DNA from: Oscillospiraceae bacterium
GTDB lineage: Bacteria > Bacillota > Clostridia > Oscillospirales > Ruminococcaceae
DNA length: 64,000 bases
Assembly: GCA_025758045.1 (NCBI GenBank)
Contig: CP107208.1
Location: 2,108,001 to 2,172,000 of the forward strand
Direction of reading: 5' to 3'
Made by a program: the position numbers and the translations under genes. The first letter of the stretch is position 1, and the number at the start of each line of letters is the position of its first letter. The notes beneath the pieces are model-generated. The model saw only the letters and a list, made by a program, of their open reading frames with translations. It was not told where the DNA came from and made no database searches. Below, one piece after another: positions 33,178 through 42,241 of the stretch.

Positions 33178-34056
33178 ATGGATACCTCCACCAGACTGAA
33201 ATTGGGCTTTGCTGCGCTGATGATCCTGTCGGGCATCGGCGTGGCCTCCTACCCGGTTATCAGCAATATGGTGGCCCAGCGCCACGCCAGTACGGCTATC
33301 CAAAATTACGACGAGACCGTGCATAGCATGGACACCGAAAAGCTGGACGCCGCCAAGGAAGCCGCCCGCCGCTACAACCAGCAGCTGGGCAGCGCGCTGG
33401 ACCGCGATGCCGCCGGCGAAGCCGAGGACACCGGCACCAGCTATGTGGACCTGATCGACGTGGGGGAAAGCCTTGGCTACATCACTATCCCGAAAATCGA
33501 CGTAAACCTGCCCATTTACGAGGGCACCAGCGACGATGTGCTGCTGAAAGGCGTCGGCCATCTGGAAGGCTCCAGCTACCCGCTGGGCGGAGAAAGCACC
33601 CACAGCGTGCTGACCGGGCATCGCGGCCTGGCCGAGGCTGTGCTGTTTACCGACCTGGACAAATTACAAGAGGGCGACAAATTTTACCTGCACATCATGG
33701 ACGAGGTGCTGGCCTACCAGGTCGACCAGGTCAAGGTCGTTCTGCCCGAGGAGACCGATGACCTTACGATCGTGCAGGGCCAGGACTACTGCACCCTGGT
33801 GACTTGCACGCCCTACGCCATAAATACCCACCGCATGCTTGTGCGCGGCATCCGCGTGCCGTATAATGGAGAGGAAGAAACCGGCGATACCCCGCAGGTC
33901 GTGCAATATCAGGCCCTGCACACCGGCACCGTGGTCAAGCGCATCGTGGATGCCTGGCCGTGGATCTCGGTGACCGGCAGCGTGATTATTGGCGGCGAAG
34001 CACTGCTGCTGCTTCTGCTGCTGCATCGCTGCAAAAAACGGGAGGAGGACGACTAA
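33178..34056 (+). CDS. Class C sortase (pilin polymerase) 1
   Basis: Membrane transpeptidase of 292 residues that joins pilins through LPXTG and the pilin Lys. An N-terminal TM (ALMILSGIGVASYPVI), the class C block GYITIPKIDVNLPIYEGT, catalytic His in SVLTGHRGLAEAVLFTDLDK, catalytic Cys in TLVTCTPYAINTHRMLVRG with its Arg, and a C-terminal TM with basic tail (LLLLLLHRCKKREEDD) are all present. The ATG at 33178 is used because GAAAGGA sits upstream; nine codons earlier there is an ATG right after a hairpin. The next sortase begins on the base after its stop. Confidence 0.93.
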   Translation: MDTSTRLKLGFAALMILSGIGVASYPVISNMVAQRHASTAIQNYDETVHSMDTEKLDAAKEAARRYNQQLGSALDRDAAGEAEDTGTSYVDLIDVGESLGYITIPKIDVNLPIYEGTSDDVLLKGVGHLEGSSYPLGGESTHSVLTGHRGLAEAVLFTDLDKLQEGDKFYLHIMDEVLAYQVDQVKVVLPEETDDLTIVQGQDYCTLVTCTPYAINTHRMLVRGIRVPYNGEEETGDTPQVVQYQALHTGTVVKRIVDAWPWISVTGSVIIGGEALLLLLLLHRCKKREEDD

Positions 34057-35067
34057 ATGCGGCGTCTGCTTGTAAAAATCGGCGCGTGGCTGGCCATTCT
34101 GCTGGGCCTTGCCATGATGCTGCAGCCCACCGCCGCTGATTGGCTGACCCGCCAGCGCAACAGCAAAACGGCACAGCAGTTTGCCGCCAACACAGCCACC
34201 GCCGCCGATGCGGCAAACACTGACAGCGCCAGCCAAACCGCCGAGGAAAGCCGCCCCTACCCGGAACTGTACGCCGCCATGCAGGCCTACAACGCGCAGA
34301 TTTACGCCGACGGCCAAAGCGGCCTGACCGACGCCTTCGCCTACGAGAACCCGCCGCTGGATCTGACCGATTACGGCTATGACGAGGAGGTCCTCGCTAT
34401 GCTGTGGATCCCGCGGCTGGATCTGGAACTGCCCGTTTACCTGGGCGCCAGCCGGGAGAATATGGCCAAGGGCGCGGCGCTGCTGGGGCAGACCTCGATG
34501 CCGCTGGGCGGCGAAAACACCAACACCGTACTGGCCGCCCACCGCGGCTATTATGGCGCGGAAATGCTGCGCAACGTGCAGCAGATCCAGGTGGGGGACA
34601 AGATCCAGCTGACCACCCCGTGGGACACTTTAATTTACCGCGTGGCAGAGCTGAAAATTATCGACCCTGCGGATATTTCCTCGGTACTCATCCAGCCGGG
34701 GCGGGATCTGCTGACGCTTTCCACCTGCCACCCCTACACCCAGAATTACCAGCGCTACCTTGTGATAGCCGAACGCGACCCCGATGCCGCCGTGACCGAT
34801 AAGGACACCGACCTGCAGGAAAGCGAGGCCACCTGGGATGCCTCGCCCCGGCAGGTGACGATGGAAACAGACGGTACAACGTCTATCGCTGAGGTGGAAC
34901 CCCAAAGCATCACCCCGCTGCCGCAGGAGGGCAGCACAGAATCCGAAGGCAGCGTGGTCTCCAACCTGATGATCTGGCTGGAAAACAACGCCCTTTGGGC
35001 CGGGTTCGTCTTTATTGCCGCCTGTGTCGGCGTGCTGGCGATCTGGCAAAAACACCGGGAGGAATGA
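34057..35067 (+). CDS. Class C-like sortase 2
   Basis: Second sortase, 336 residues, divergent from the first. N-terminal TM (WLAILLGLAMMLQPTAADWL), then AMLWIPRLDLELPVYLGAS, catalytic His in TVLAAHRGYYGAEML, catalytic Cys in TLSTCHPYTQNYQRYLV with Arg, and a C-terminal TM (AGFVFIAACVGVLAIW). About 80 residues of Ser/Thr/Glu-rich sequence separate core and C-terminal TM. Having two class C sortases suggests one polymerises the shaft while the other adds the tip or anchors the fibre. Confidence 0.9.
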   Translation: MRRLLVKIGAWLAILLGLAMMLQPTAADWLTRQRNSKTAQQFAANTATAADAANTDSASQTAEESRPYPELYAAMQAYNAQIYADGQSGLTDAFAYENPPLDLTDYGYDEEVLAMLWIPRLDLELPVYLGASRENMAKGAALLGQTSMPLGGENTNTVLAAHRGYYGAEMLRNVQQIQVGDKIQLTTPWDTLIYRVAELKIIDPADISSVLIQPGRDLLTLSTCHPYTQNYQRYLVIAERDPDAAVTDKDTDLQESEATWDASPRQVTMETDGTTSIAEVEPQSITPLPQEGSTESEGSVVSNLMIWLENNALWAGFVFIAACVGVLAIWQKHREE

Positions 35068-35069
35068 CC

Positions 35070-36029
35070 ATGCAATACAACCAAAAGGCCGTTGACGTAG
35101 CGGCGGAAGTTTCCAAAGCCGTGTTTGGCAAGCCGCAGACCATCCGCACCATTTGGATGGCCATGCTGGCGGGCGGCCATGTGCTGATCGAGGACATCCC
35201 CGGTGTGGGCAAAACGACGCTGGCGCTGGCCTTTGCCCGCGCACTGGAGCTGAACGAGAGCCGCGTGCAGTTTACCCCGGACGTGCTGCCCTCGGACATT
35301 GTGGGCTTTACCGTGTTCCAGAAGGAGACCGGGCGGCTGGTATACCACCCCGGCGGCGTGATGTGCAACCTGTTTTTGGGTGATGAGATCAACCGTACCT
35401 CGAGCCGAACCCAGTCGGCGCTGTTGGAGGTCATGGAGGAGGGCACCGTCACCGTGGACGGCGTGACCCACCCCGTGCCCGCGCCCTTTACCGTTATCGC
35501 CACCGAAAACCCCGTGGGTGCCGCCGGTACCCAGATGCTGCCGCAGTCTCAGTTGGACCGTTTTACCGTGTGCGTTGTCATGGGCTACCCGGATACCGAG
35601 GCCGAGATGCAGATGCTGGCGGGCCGCGGCCAGCGCACCCTGCTGGAACAGGTGCACCCCGTGGCCAACCAGGCCGACTTGCTGGCTATGCAAAAAGAGG
35701 TAGCCGGGGTGTTTATCCATGAGCTGATGTATCGCTATATCGTGGATCTGGCACAGGCCAGCCGAAAGGACCCGCGTCTGGCGCTGGGGCTCAGCCCCCG
35801 TGCGTCGCTGGCGCTGGCTGGCATGGCGCGGGCGGCAGCATATTTGGCGGGGCGGGATTTTGTTGCTCCGCAGGATGTGACCACTGTGTTTGCCGATGTG
35901 GCCCGCCACCGTCTGGTGCTGGCTGACCAGGCCAAGGCGGGCGGCGAGACGGTGGATGTGGTCATCGACGATCTGCTGCGCACCGTGCCGCGTCCCCGCC
36001 CGGAAAAGGCCGACCGCCATGGCAGGTAA
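35070..36029 (+). CDS. MoxR-family AAA+ ATPase
   Basis: Cytoplasmic chaperone-like ATPase of 319 residues. Walker A EDIPGVGKTTLALAFA is near residue 41, Walker B LFLGDEINRTSSRTQSALLEVMEEG near 99, sensor 1 FTVIATENPVGAAGT near 137, and the lid ends in DDLLRTVPRPRPEK. The start at 35070 has GGGAGG eight bases upstream; an ATG six bases earlier is too close to it. It overlaps the DUF58 fusion by 11 bases. MoxR and DUF58 proteins usually act as a pair, often in assembly or quality control of surface or secreted complexes. Direct continuity with the sortase genes suggests a link to the pilus, but that is inference. Confidence 0.93.
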   Translation: MQYNQKAVDVAAEVSKAVFGKPQTIRTIWMAMLAGGHVLIEDIPGVGKTTLALAFARALELNESRVQFTPDVLPSDIVGFTVFQKETGRLVYHPGGVMCNLFLGDEINRTSSRTQSALLEVMEEGTVTVDGVTHPVPAPFTVIATENPVGAAGTQMLPQSQLDRFTVCVVMGYPDTEAEMQMLAGRGQRTLLEQVHPVANQADLLAMQKEVAGVFIHELMYRYIVDLAQASRKDPRLALGLSPRASLALAGMARAAAYLAGRDFVAPQDVTTVFADVARHRLVLADQAKAGGETVDVVIDDLLRTVPRPRPEKADRHGR

Positions 36030-39000
36030 ACTGTGCTGGGCGCTGGGCCTGGTGCTGCTGTTTGCCGCTGCGGTGCTGACGCAGGCACCGCTGGCCGTAG
36101 GGCTGCTGGGATTTTTCCTGCTGCTGACCCTGCTGCTGGTGCTGGAAGTGAGGTACTTGCGCGGCAAGGTGGAGGCCGAACTGATCGTGCCCGACCAGCC
36201 TGCCGTGCAGGGCCGGCCCTTTGTGCTGACCGTGCGGCTGACCAACCACAGCCCGCTGCCCATCCCCCAATTGCTGACACTGGTGCAGGCCACCGATGAA
36301 TGGGGCGGCAATACCATAACTTTACGCTGCAGCGGTATGTTGGGCAGCAAGGCCCGCGCTGAGCAGCGGTTGACGCTGCAGGCCAACAAAAGCGGCGTGT
36401 GGCAATTACGGCTGCAAAGCGTGACGCTGTGGGACCATCTGGGGCTGTTCAAAGCCCAATGCGGCCTGCCGCAGACCGCACAAGGCCTGTGTGTGCTGCC
36501 CCAAAGTGCCCGCCTGGGCAGCGACACCCAGCCCGACCCTGACGCCGACGGCATGCAGGAGAGCGACCGCAGTGTGCTGGGCGGCAACTACGATGTGCGA
36601 GAGTACCGCGAAGGGGACTCGCTGAAACAAGTCCACTGGAAGTTGAGTGCCAAGCTGAACCGGCTGTTGATCCGTGAACCGCTGGCCGCCGGTACGATGG
36701 CGGGGCAGGGGAGCGGTGACGGCCCCGGCGAGGGTGAGGGTGACATGTGGGGGGATTTCCCCGCCGAAGCCGCCCTGCACCGGGAAGCACCGCCCACCAA
36801 GAAAAAGGCAGTGGCGCTTTCCAAACGCGGCGGCACCGATGCCGACAGCGGCCTGGAGTTTCTGGACCGTGTGCTCATCAGCCCCGCCGTACCCGCGCGG
36901 GATACCCTGTGGCTGGTGGTGGACCTCTGCCTGCTGCTGGCGCTGGCCTTTGGGCTGGTGTCCGCCGCCGTGACGGCCTTTGCCGTGCACCCGCCCGTTT
37001 GGGTGTGGCTGGCGCTGGCCGCTTGGTGCGCCGGGTGGTGCCTGTTTGGGCGGCTGCCCCGGCGTGTGCAGCGGTTGGGCCTGCTGGCTGGCAGCCTTGT
37101 CTATTTGGTGGGGCTGTTTTTGTGCCAGCGCAGCTTTTTGGCCGGGGCACGCCAGTTTGGCGCTGCCGTGGCCGCAAGCTTAAATGAACGTTTTAACGCA
37201 AATCTGGCCGCCACAGCGGGCGGCACCCCGGCCCAGCTGGGGCTGTTTCTGGCGCTGGCCGCCCTGCCTTTGGCGGGCCTGCTGGCGCTGGCCGCGCTGC
37301 GCCGGGCCGACATTTTGCTGTTGAATCTGCTGCTGCTGCCGGCGGCGGTGTTCCTGCTGCTGGCGGGCAGCAACGTCTCCACGCCCTGCTGGCTGCTGCT
37401 GGCCGTGGGCTGGCTGGGGGCGCTGGCAGGCTCCCGCGCCGTGCGCCGCCGTGCCCTATGGGGGGCGGCGGAGTCAGAAACCTGCCGCCGCAATCAGGCA
37501 CAGCACAGGGCCATCCAAAAAGGCTCGGCGGCGGCCACTGTGCTGGTATGCGCTGCGCTGTTGGTGCCCGCCTTTGTGCTGCGGCCTGTGGTAGGTTTGC
37601 CCTTGCAGGTATTGCAGCCCGCGGCCCAGGTGATGGAATCGGCGGCCATAAGCGCCGCTGTGACCTGGCTGCCCCGCGTCAGCGGCGGGCGGCTGAACCT
37701 GCATGTAGAAGCTGCCGCCGGCGGTGTGGCCGATGGTGCCTTAGCCCAGGGCGGCGGCTTGCAGCTGCGCGGGGTCGAGGATCTGGCCCTGACCGCCAGT
37801 GACCAGCCTGAGGAGACCGTCTACCTGCGGGGGTTTATCGGTGGCAGCTACGACGGCACCGCCTGGCAGGCCCCCGATGCAAACGCCTTTGACAGCGCCG
37901 CCATGAACTGGAAGACCGAGGACGACGCCCGCCTGACTATTGCCAGCCTGCCGTTTTTGCGTGCCGCCTACGATGGCGCCGCCGAGCCGCAATCCCTTAC
38001 GGTGGAGCGGCTGAACGCGGGGGACGCCTACACCTACGCCCCCTACAACGCCTACTGGAATGACTACTACACCCTAAACGGCGACGGCGCGGCGGACGGC
38101 CAGACCGCACAGGACGATGTGTTTTTGTATTATCCGCGCAGCATCGCCAAAGAACTGCTGACCGCCCGCGCCGAGGGTGACCCCAGCGTGCTGGACCGCA
38201 TGGAGAACTCCTACGCGGCCTACGCCAACAGCCACTACACCGCCGTGCCCGATGGCTACGACGACTTGCAGGCCCAGTGCGAAACGGCTGCCAAAGAGCA
38301 AAAGCTGACCGACCCGGACGACATCACAGCCTACATCTGCACCTGGCTGAACACCAACTGTTGGTATGACACCAACGCCTCCCAGGCACCGGACGGCACC
38401 GACCCGATCCACTACTTTTTGTACGAGTCCAAGTCCGGCTACAGCGTGCAGTTTGCCTCGGCGGCCACGCTGATGTTCCGCATGTTCGGCCTGCCCGCCC
38501 GCTATGTGGTAGGGTATGCTGCGCCGCAAAGCTTGTTCACCCAGCAGGCGGACGGCAGCTGGCACGCCGTTTTGCAGGACGATAATGCCCATGCCTGGGC
38601 CGAGGTCTACATCGACGGCCAGGGCTGGACCCCCATGGAGATGACCCCCGGTGTGCTGGTAACAGCTGAAAAGGCCGACTACAAGAGCAGCCTGCCGGAG
38701 ACCACCCCTGCCGAGAGCAGGGCCGCAGCCACCACTGACAGCGCCGATACCCGGCAGAACTTGCAGCTTTCCACCGCCCCGCGCCGTGCCCTGTGGCTGG
38801 TGGCTGTGCCGGTGGTGATGCTGGCTGCAGTTACAGCTGCTTTTATCCTGCACCGCCGCCGTGTGCTGGGGCTGGATACCCGCCGCCCCTGTGCAGAGCG
38901 GGTGCTGGCGATCTTTGCTGCAATCTATGCGCAACTGGTGCGCCGCGGCCTGCCTGCGGGTACGTCCTCGGACGAGCAGGCGTTCTCCCAGTTTTTGCTG

Positions 39001-39150
39001 AAAGAGGTACATGAGCTTTCGGGCGGGGAAATCGAGGCGATGGTATCGCTTGCGCAGCGTGCCGCCTTTGCCGCCGATACCCTGACCGAAGAAGACGTAG
39101 CCGCTATGCGCGGCTGGTACAACCGCATCAAAAACAACAAAAAGACATAA
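36019..39150 (+). CDS. DUF58 - transglutaminase-like membrane fusion protein
   Basis: Single 1043-residue protein joining two families normally encoded side by side. Two N-terminal TMs are followed by a DUF58 core (GNYDVREYREGDSLKQVHWK near 189-208). A block of about six TMs (295-510) leads to an extracytoplasmic transglutaminase-like domain: SGYSVQFASAATLMFRMFGL near 806, NAHAWAEVYIDGQGW near 856. A last TM (about 920-945) precedes a cytoplasmic DUF4129-like tail. In the family the first motif normally reads GYC; here Ser809 takes the Cys place, His858 is kept and the usual Asp is Glu874. Peptidase or crosslinking activity is therefore doubtful. The ATG at 36019 lies within the end of moxR. 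Confidence 0.85.
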   Translation: MAGKLCWALGLVLLFAAAVLTQAPLAVGLLGFFLLLTLLLVLEVRYLRGKVEAELIVPDQPAVQGRPFVLTVRLTNHSPLPIPQLLTLVQATDEWGGNTITLRCSGMLGSKARAEQRLTLQANKSGVWQLRLQSVTLWDHLGLFKAQCGLPQTAQGLCVLPQSARLGSDTQPDPDADGMQESDRSVLGGNYDVREYREGDSLKQVHWKLSAKLNRLLIREPLAAGTMAGQGSGDGPGEGEGDMWGDFPAEAALHREAPPTKKKAVALSKRGGTDADSGLEFLDRVLISPAVPARDTLWLVVDLCLLLALAFGLVSAAVTAFAVHPPVWVWLALAAWCAGWCLFGRLPRRVQRLGLLAGSLVYLVGLFLCQRSFLAGARQFGAAVAASLNERFNANLAATAGGTPAQLGLFLALAALPLAGLLALAALRRADILLLNLLLLPAAVFLLLAGSNVSTPCWLLLAVGWLGALAGSRAVRRRALWGAAESETCRRNQAQHRAIQKGSAAATVLVCAALLVPAFVLRPVVGLPLQVLQPAAQVMESAAISAAVTWLPRVSGGRLNLHVEAAAGGVADGALAQGGGLQLRGVEDLALTASDQPEETVYLRGFIGGSYDGTAWQAPDANAFDSAAMNWKTEDDARLTIASLPFLRAAYDGAAEPQSLTVERLNAGDAYTYAPYNAYWNDYYTLNGDGAADGQTAQDDVFLYYPRSIAKELLTARAEGDPSVLDRMENSYAAYANSHYTAVPDGYDDLQAQCETAAKEQKLTDPDDITAYICTWLNTNCWYDTNASQAPDGTDPIHYFLYESKSGYSVQFASAATLMFRMFGLPARYVVGYAAPQSLFTQQADGSWHAVLQDDNAHAWAEVYIDGQGWTPMEMTPGVLVTAEKADYKSSLPETTPAESRAAATTDSADTRQNLQLSTAPRRALWLVAVPVVMLAAVTAAFILHRRRVLGLDTRRPCAERVLAIFAAIYAQLVRRGLPAGTSSDEQAFSQFLLKEVHELSGGEIEAMVSLAQRAAFAADTLTEEDVAAMRGWYNRIKNNKKT

Positions 39151-39208
39151 TTCCACATAAAAATTGCGAAAAAATTGCGAAATTTTTTCCCAAAACACCC
39201 CAAAACCG

Positions 39209-39238
39209 TTGAAACCTACGCACTGCGTATGTTATACT
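39209..39238 (+). promoter_or_regulatory. Promoter of the MalR-like gene
   Basis: TTGAAA (39209-39214) and TATACT (39233-39238) with an 18-base spacer, 37 bases before the start codon. Confidence 0.7.
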
Positions 39239-39274
39239 AACCTAAACACCATTGAACAAGGAGTCGATTCTGAG

Positions 39275-40294
39275 ATGCCGCGTCGCAAAAAATCGGATGA
39301 AGGCATTATGGATATCACCCGCATGGCAGAGGATCTGGGCGTATCAAAAACGACGGTATCCCGTGCTTTGTCCGGCAATGGCCGTGTAAGCGAAGCAACC
39401 CGCCAGCGTGTGGTGGACTATGCCCGTGAGAAAAATTATGTCCCGAACATGATGGCGAAAAGCCTCGTCACCAAAAAGTCGTATAATGTTGCGCTGGTGT
39501 TTTCGCGCCAGTTTTCTAACTTCGAGGGTCAATTCCTGCGCAAAACTATCACCGCCGTCTGCGATGTGATGGCCCGCAACGATTACGATGTGCTGCTGGC
39601 CATGGTGGGTGAGCAGGAGTCCCAGCCCATGCAGCGCCTGCTGGTCAACCACAAGATCGATGGCGTCATCCTGGCCCGCTCGCTGGAGCGTGACCCTCTG
39701 ATCCCATTGCTGCAGCAAAGCAAACTGCCCTTTATCGCCATCGGCCGCCCGGCCGACCCCACGGTGCTTTACGTCGACCACGACCAGGTGGGCGGCTGCC
39801 GTGAGATGACCAACCTGCTGCTGATGAAAGGTCTGCACCGCATCGCCCTGTTGGGCGGTTCCATGCTGTACACCGTCAATCAGACCCGTCTCGAGGGCTT
39901 CCGCCAGGCGCACGAGCACAGCCGTTGTAAGATCGATGAAACCCTGCTTTTTTTGGAGTTGGAGACCGACGATCTGCGCATCGACGCCATCCAACAGGCT
40001 GTGGCACGCAAGGCGGACTGCCTGCTGTGCATGGACGACCACGTGGCCATGCTGGCACTGAACACCGTGCGCCAGATGGGTCTGAAAGTGCCCAATGACA
40101 TCCGTATTGCTTCGCTGTATGACGGCGAGGCCCTGCTGGATTGCACGCCGCAGATCACGGCGGTGTCTTTCGACCCCGAACTGCTGGGCAAACGCGCCGC
40201 ACAGCAATTGTTGGCCGTCACCCGCCGCCAGCCCGTCGAGACCGGCGCCCTGCTTGGCTACCAGGTGGGCCTGCGCACCTCGACACAGACCTGA
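39275..40294 (+). CDS. LacI-family regulator, MalR-like
   Basis: Regulator of 339 residues. The HTH MDITRMAEDLGVSKTTVSRALSGNG starts at about residue 12, the hinge helix (PNMMAKSLVT) follows, then a sugar-binding domain opening YNVALVFSRQFSNFEG and a C-terminal region ending in SFDPELLGKRAAQQLL. The ATG at 39275 follows AAGGAG by ten bases. It is convergent with the GH13 gene and next to the maltodextrin genes; an operator sequence shared by GH13 and the malE-like gene is the expected target. Effector would be maltose or maltodextrin, by analogy with MalR. Confidence 0.85.
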   Translation: MPRRKKSDEGIMDITRMAEDLGVSKTTVSRALSGNGRVSEATRQRVVDYAREKNYVPNMMAKSLVTKKSYNVALVFSRQFSNFEGQFLRKTITAVCDVMARNDYDVLLAMVGEQESQPMQRLLVNHKIDGVILARSLERDPLIPLLQQSKLPFIAIGRPADPTVLYVDHDQVGGCREMTNLLLMKGLHRIALLGGSMLYTVNQTRLEGFRQAHEHSRCKIDETLLFLELETDDLRIDAIQQAVARKADCLLCMDDHVAMLALNTVRQMGLKVPNDIRIASLYDGEALLDCTPQITAVSFDPELLGKRAAQQLLAVTRRQPVETGALLGYQVGLRTSTQT

Positions 40295-40324
40295 TTTTGC
40301 CCCCATTATTCAATAATAAGCAAA

Positions 40325-40360
40325 GCCGCCCGGCCTGAAATTCTCTTCAGGCCGGGCGGC
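40325..40360. terminator. Bidirectional terminator between malR-like and GH13 genes
   Basis: GCCGCCCGGCCTGAA pairs perfectly with TTCAGGCCGGGCGGC around ATTCTC, with ATTTTCT after it on the plus strand and TTTGCTTATT on the reverse strand. Confidence 0.88.
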
Positions 40361-40381
40361 ATTTTCTATGGATGCCTAAAT

Positions 40382-42019
40382 TTATTCAGCGTTGTTCAGA
40401 TAAATACGTGCCTCATACGGGCGGAAATGTGCCGCATCCGCGGGGGTGTCATAGTTGCCCAGCAGCAGGGTATCCAACGGCAAGGGAGCCACTGCGTCGG
40501 CGGGCAGGGTGAGCGGCTCCTCGTAGAAATTGCACAGCACGGTCATCACCTGGTCACCCAGGCGGCGCTGGTAGGCAAACAGAGCCGGGTGGTCTGCAAA
40601 CAGCAGGGTAAAGTCGCCCTCACTGAAAATGGGATACTGTTTGCGCAGACGAATGAGCGCCTGGTAATAGTGGAACACCGAGCCGGCATCCGCCACCTCG
40701 TCCGCCGCATTGATGGCGGTATAGTTGGGGTTCACCTGCAGCCAGGGCGTGCCATCGGTAAAGCCCGCATTGGTGGTGGCGTCCCACTGCATGGGGGTGC
40801 GGGCGTTGTCGCGGCTCTTGGCGTGGAGAGAGCGCAGGATGTCTGCCTCGCTGTACCCGGCCTGGGTACGCTCGCGGTACATGTTCAGCGTTTCAATGTC
40901 GCGGTAGTCGTCGATGGTGGGGAAGGTGACGTTCGTCATGCCCAACTCCTCGCCCTGGTAGATGTATGGAGTGCCTTGCATGCCGTGCAGCAGGGTGGCC
41001 AGCATCTTGGCGGATTCCTGCCGGTAAGCGCCATCGTTGCCCCAGCGGGAGACGATGCGCGGCAGGTCGTGGTTGTTCCAGAACAGGCTGTTCCAGCCTT
41101 TGCCGTGCAGGCCCACCTGCCACTTGGTCAGCACCTCTTTCAGCGCCGAAAGCTGCAGCGGAGCCAAATCCCACTTCGCCTTGCCGGGAATCTGGTCCAG
41201 GCCGATGTGCTCAAACTGGAACACCATCGAGAATTCCTTGCCCCGCGGGTCGCTGAAGATGGGGGCGTTCTGCACATTGGCGCCCCAGGCCTCACCCACG
41301 GTCACCAGATCGGTGCTGCCAAAGGTGTTGGCGTTCAACTCCCGGATATAGGCATGCAGCATCGGGCCGTTGGAGGTAATTCCCAGGTCCGGGTCCTTGG
41401 CGATCTGGTCGATGACATCCAGCCGGAAACCGCCCACGCCCTTGTCCATCCAAAAGCGGATAGCCTTGTACAACTCCTGCCGCAGGGCGGGGTTGTCCCA
41501 GTTCAGGTCAGGCTGTTTGATGGAAAACTGGTGGAAATAATACTGCCCCACCTCGGGCACCCAGGTCCAAGCCGAGCCGCCAAAGGTGGCCCGCATCTTG
41601 TTGGGCGGCGTGCCCTCCACGCCGTCGCGCCAGACGTAATAGTCGTGGTAGGGGTTGTCGCGGCTCTTTTTTGCCTCCTGGAACCAGCGGTGCTCGTCCG
41701 AGGAGTGGTTCAGCACCAGATCCATGATGATGCGGATGTGGTGTTTTTTGGCTTCGGTGATGAGGTTGTCCATGTCGGCCAGCGTGCCGAACATGGGGTC
41801 AATATCGCAGTAGTCGGAAATGTCGTAGCCGTTGTCATCCTGCGGGCTGCGGTAGACGGGGCTGAGCCAGATGGCGTCGATGCCCAAGCTCTCCAGATAG
41901 CCAAGCCGCTGGATGATGCCGGCCGGGTCGCCAATGCCGTCGCCGTTACTGTCCTGAAAGCTGCGGGGGTAGATCTGGTAGATCACAGCGTTTTTCCACC
42001 AGGGCTGCGGGTTTGCCAT
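40382..42019 (-). CDS. GH13 alpha-glucosidase / oligo-1,6-glucosidase
   Basis: Cytoplasmic glycosidase of 545 residues that removes glucose from short alpha-glucans. Family motifs appear in order: WWKNAVIYQIYPRSFQDSNG at the N-terminus, DLVLNHSSDEHRWF (region I) near 100, GGFRLDVIDQIAKDP with nucleophile Asp (region II) near 196, VGEAWG with acid Glu (region III) near 253, and FWNNHDLPRIVSRWG (region IV) near 318. The QIYPRSF start and the HSSDEH loop match GH13 subfamily 31 enzymes. AAGGAG precedes the ATG. No signal peptide, so it acts on imported maltodextrins, downstream of MalE/F/G. Confidence 0.93.
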   Translation of the reverse strand: MANPQPWWKNAVIYQIYPRSFQDSNGDGIGDPAGIIQRLGYLESLGIDAIWLSPVYRSPQDDNGYDISDYCDIDPMFGTLADMDNLITEAKKHHIRIIMDLVLNHSSDEHRWFQEAKKSRDNPYHDYYVWRDGVEGTPPNKMRATFGGSAWTWVPEVGQYYFHQFSIKQPDLNWDNPALRQELYKAIRFWMDKGVGGFRLDVIDQIAKDPDLGITSNGPMLHAYIRELNANTFGSTDLVTVGEAWGANVQNAPIFSDPRGKEFSMVFQFEHIGLDQIPGKAKWDLAPLQLSALKEVLTKWQVGLHGKGWNSLFWNNHDLPRIVSRWGNDGAYRQESAKMLATLLHGMQGTPYIYQGEELGMTNVTFPTIDDYRDIETLNMYRERTQAGYSEADILRSLHAKSRDNARTPMQWDATTNAGFTDGTPWLQVNPNYTAINAADEVADAGSVFHYYQALIRLRKQYPIFSEGDFTLLFADHPALFAYQRRLGDQVMTVLCNFYEEPLTLPADAVAPLPLDTLLLGNYDTPADAAHFRPYEARIYLNNAE

Positions 42020-42060
42020 AGTTTTTCTCCTTATTGGTACCTTAGGTAAATGTCGGAATT

Positions 42061-42111
42061 TGAAATCGTTTGCGCCGTTACAATCATAACCGAATCAAAC
42101 CCAATTTGCAA
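42061..42111 (-). promoter_or_regulatory. GH13 promoter with MalR-like operator
   Basis: On the reverse strand TTGCAA (42106-42111) and TATGAT (42083-42088) are 17 bases apart. Seven bases after the -10, GCGCAAACGATTTCA (42061-42075) differs by one base from the site at 45251 ahead of the malE-like gene. Position over the transcription start fits repression. The rest of 42112-42241 holds a GAAGAT...ATCTTC dyad ahead of the glycosyltransferase and no gene. Confidence 0.65.
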
Positions 42112-42241
42112 GATGCCGGGGCTGCTGATGCCCTACGATTTTTGCGGGGTGGAAGATGTAAATTTTGTATCTTCTGCAAAATACGTCACGCGCCCCTCGT
42201 TATAGTAAGCAGAGATTACCAATAACTGGGAGGCAACGACC

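Noticed and set aside
36019..39150. Possible in-frame merging of DUF58 and transglutaminase genes by sequencing error
   Set aside because: The linking region is a plausible run of membrane segments with normal composition and no repeat or abrupt frame change, so a real fusion is preferred.
39151..39200. Terminator after the DUF58 fusion gene
   Set aside because: Only an A/T stem (AAAAAATT with AATTTTTT) is visible, too weak to call with confidence.
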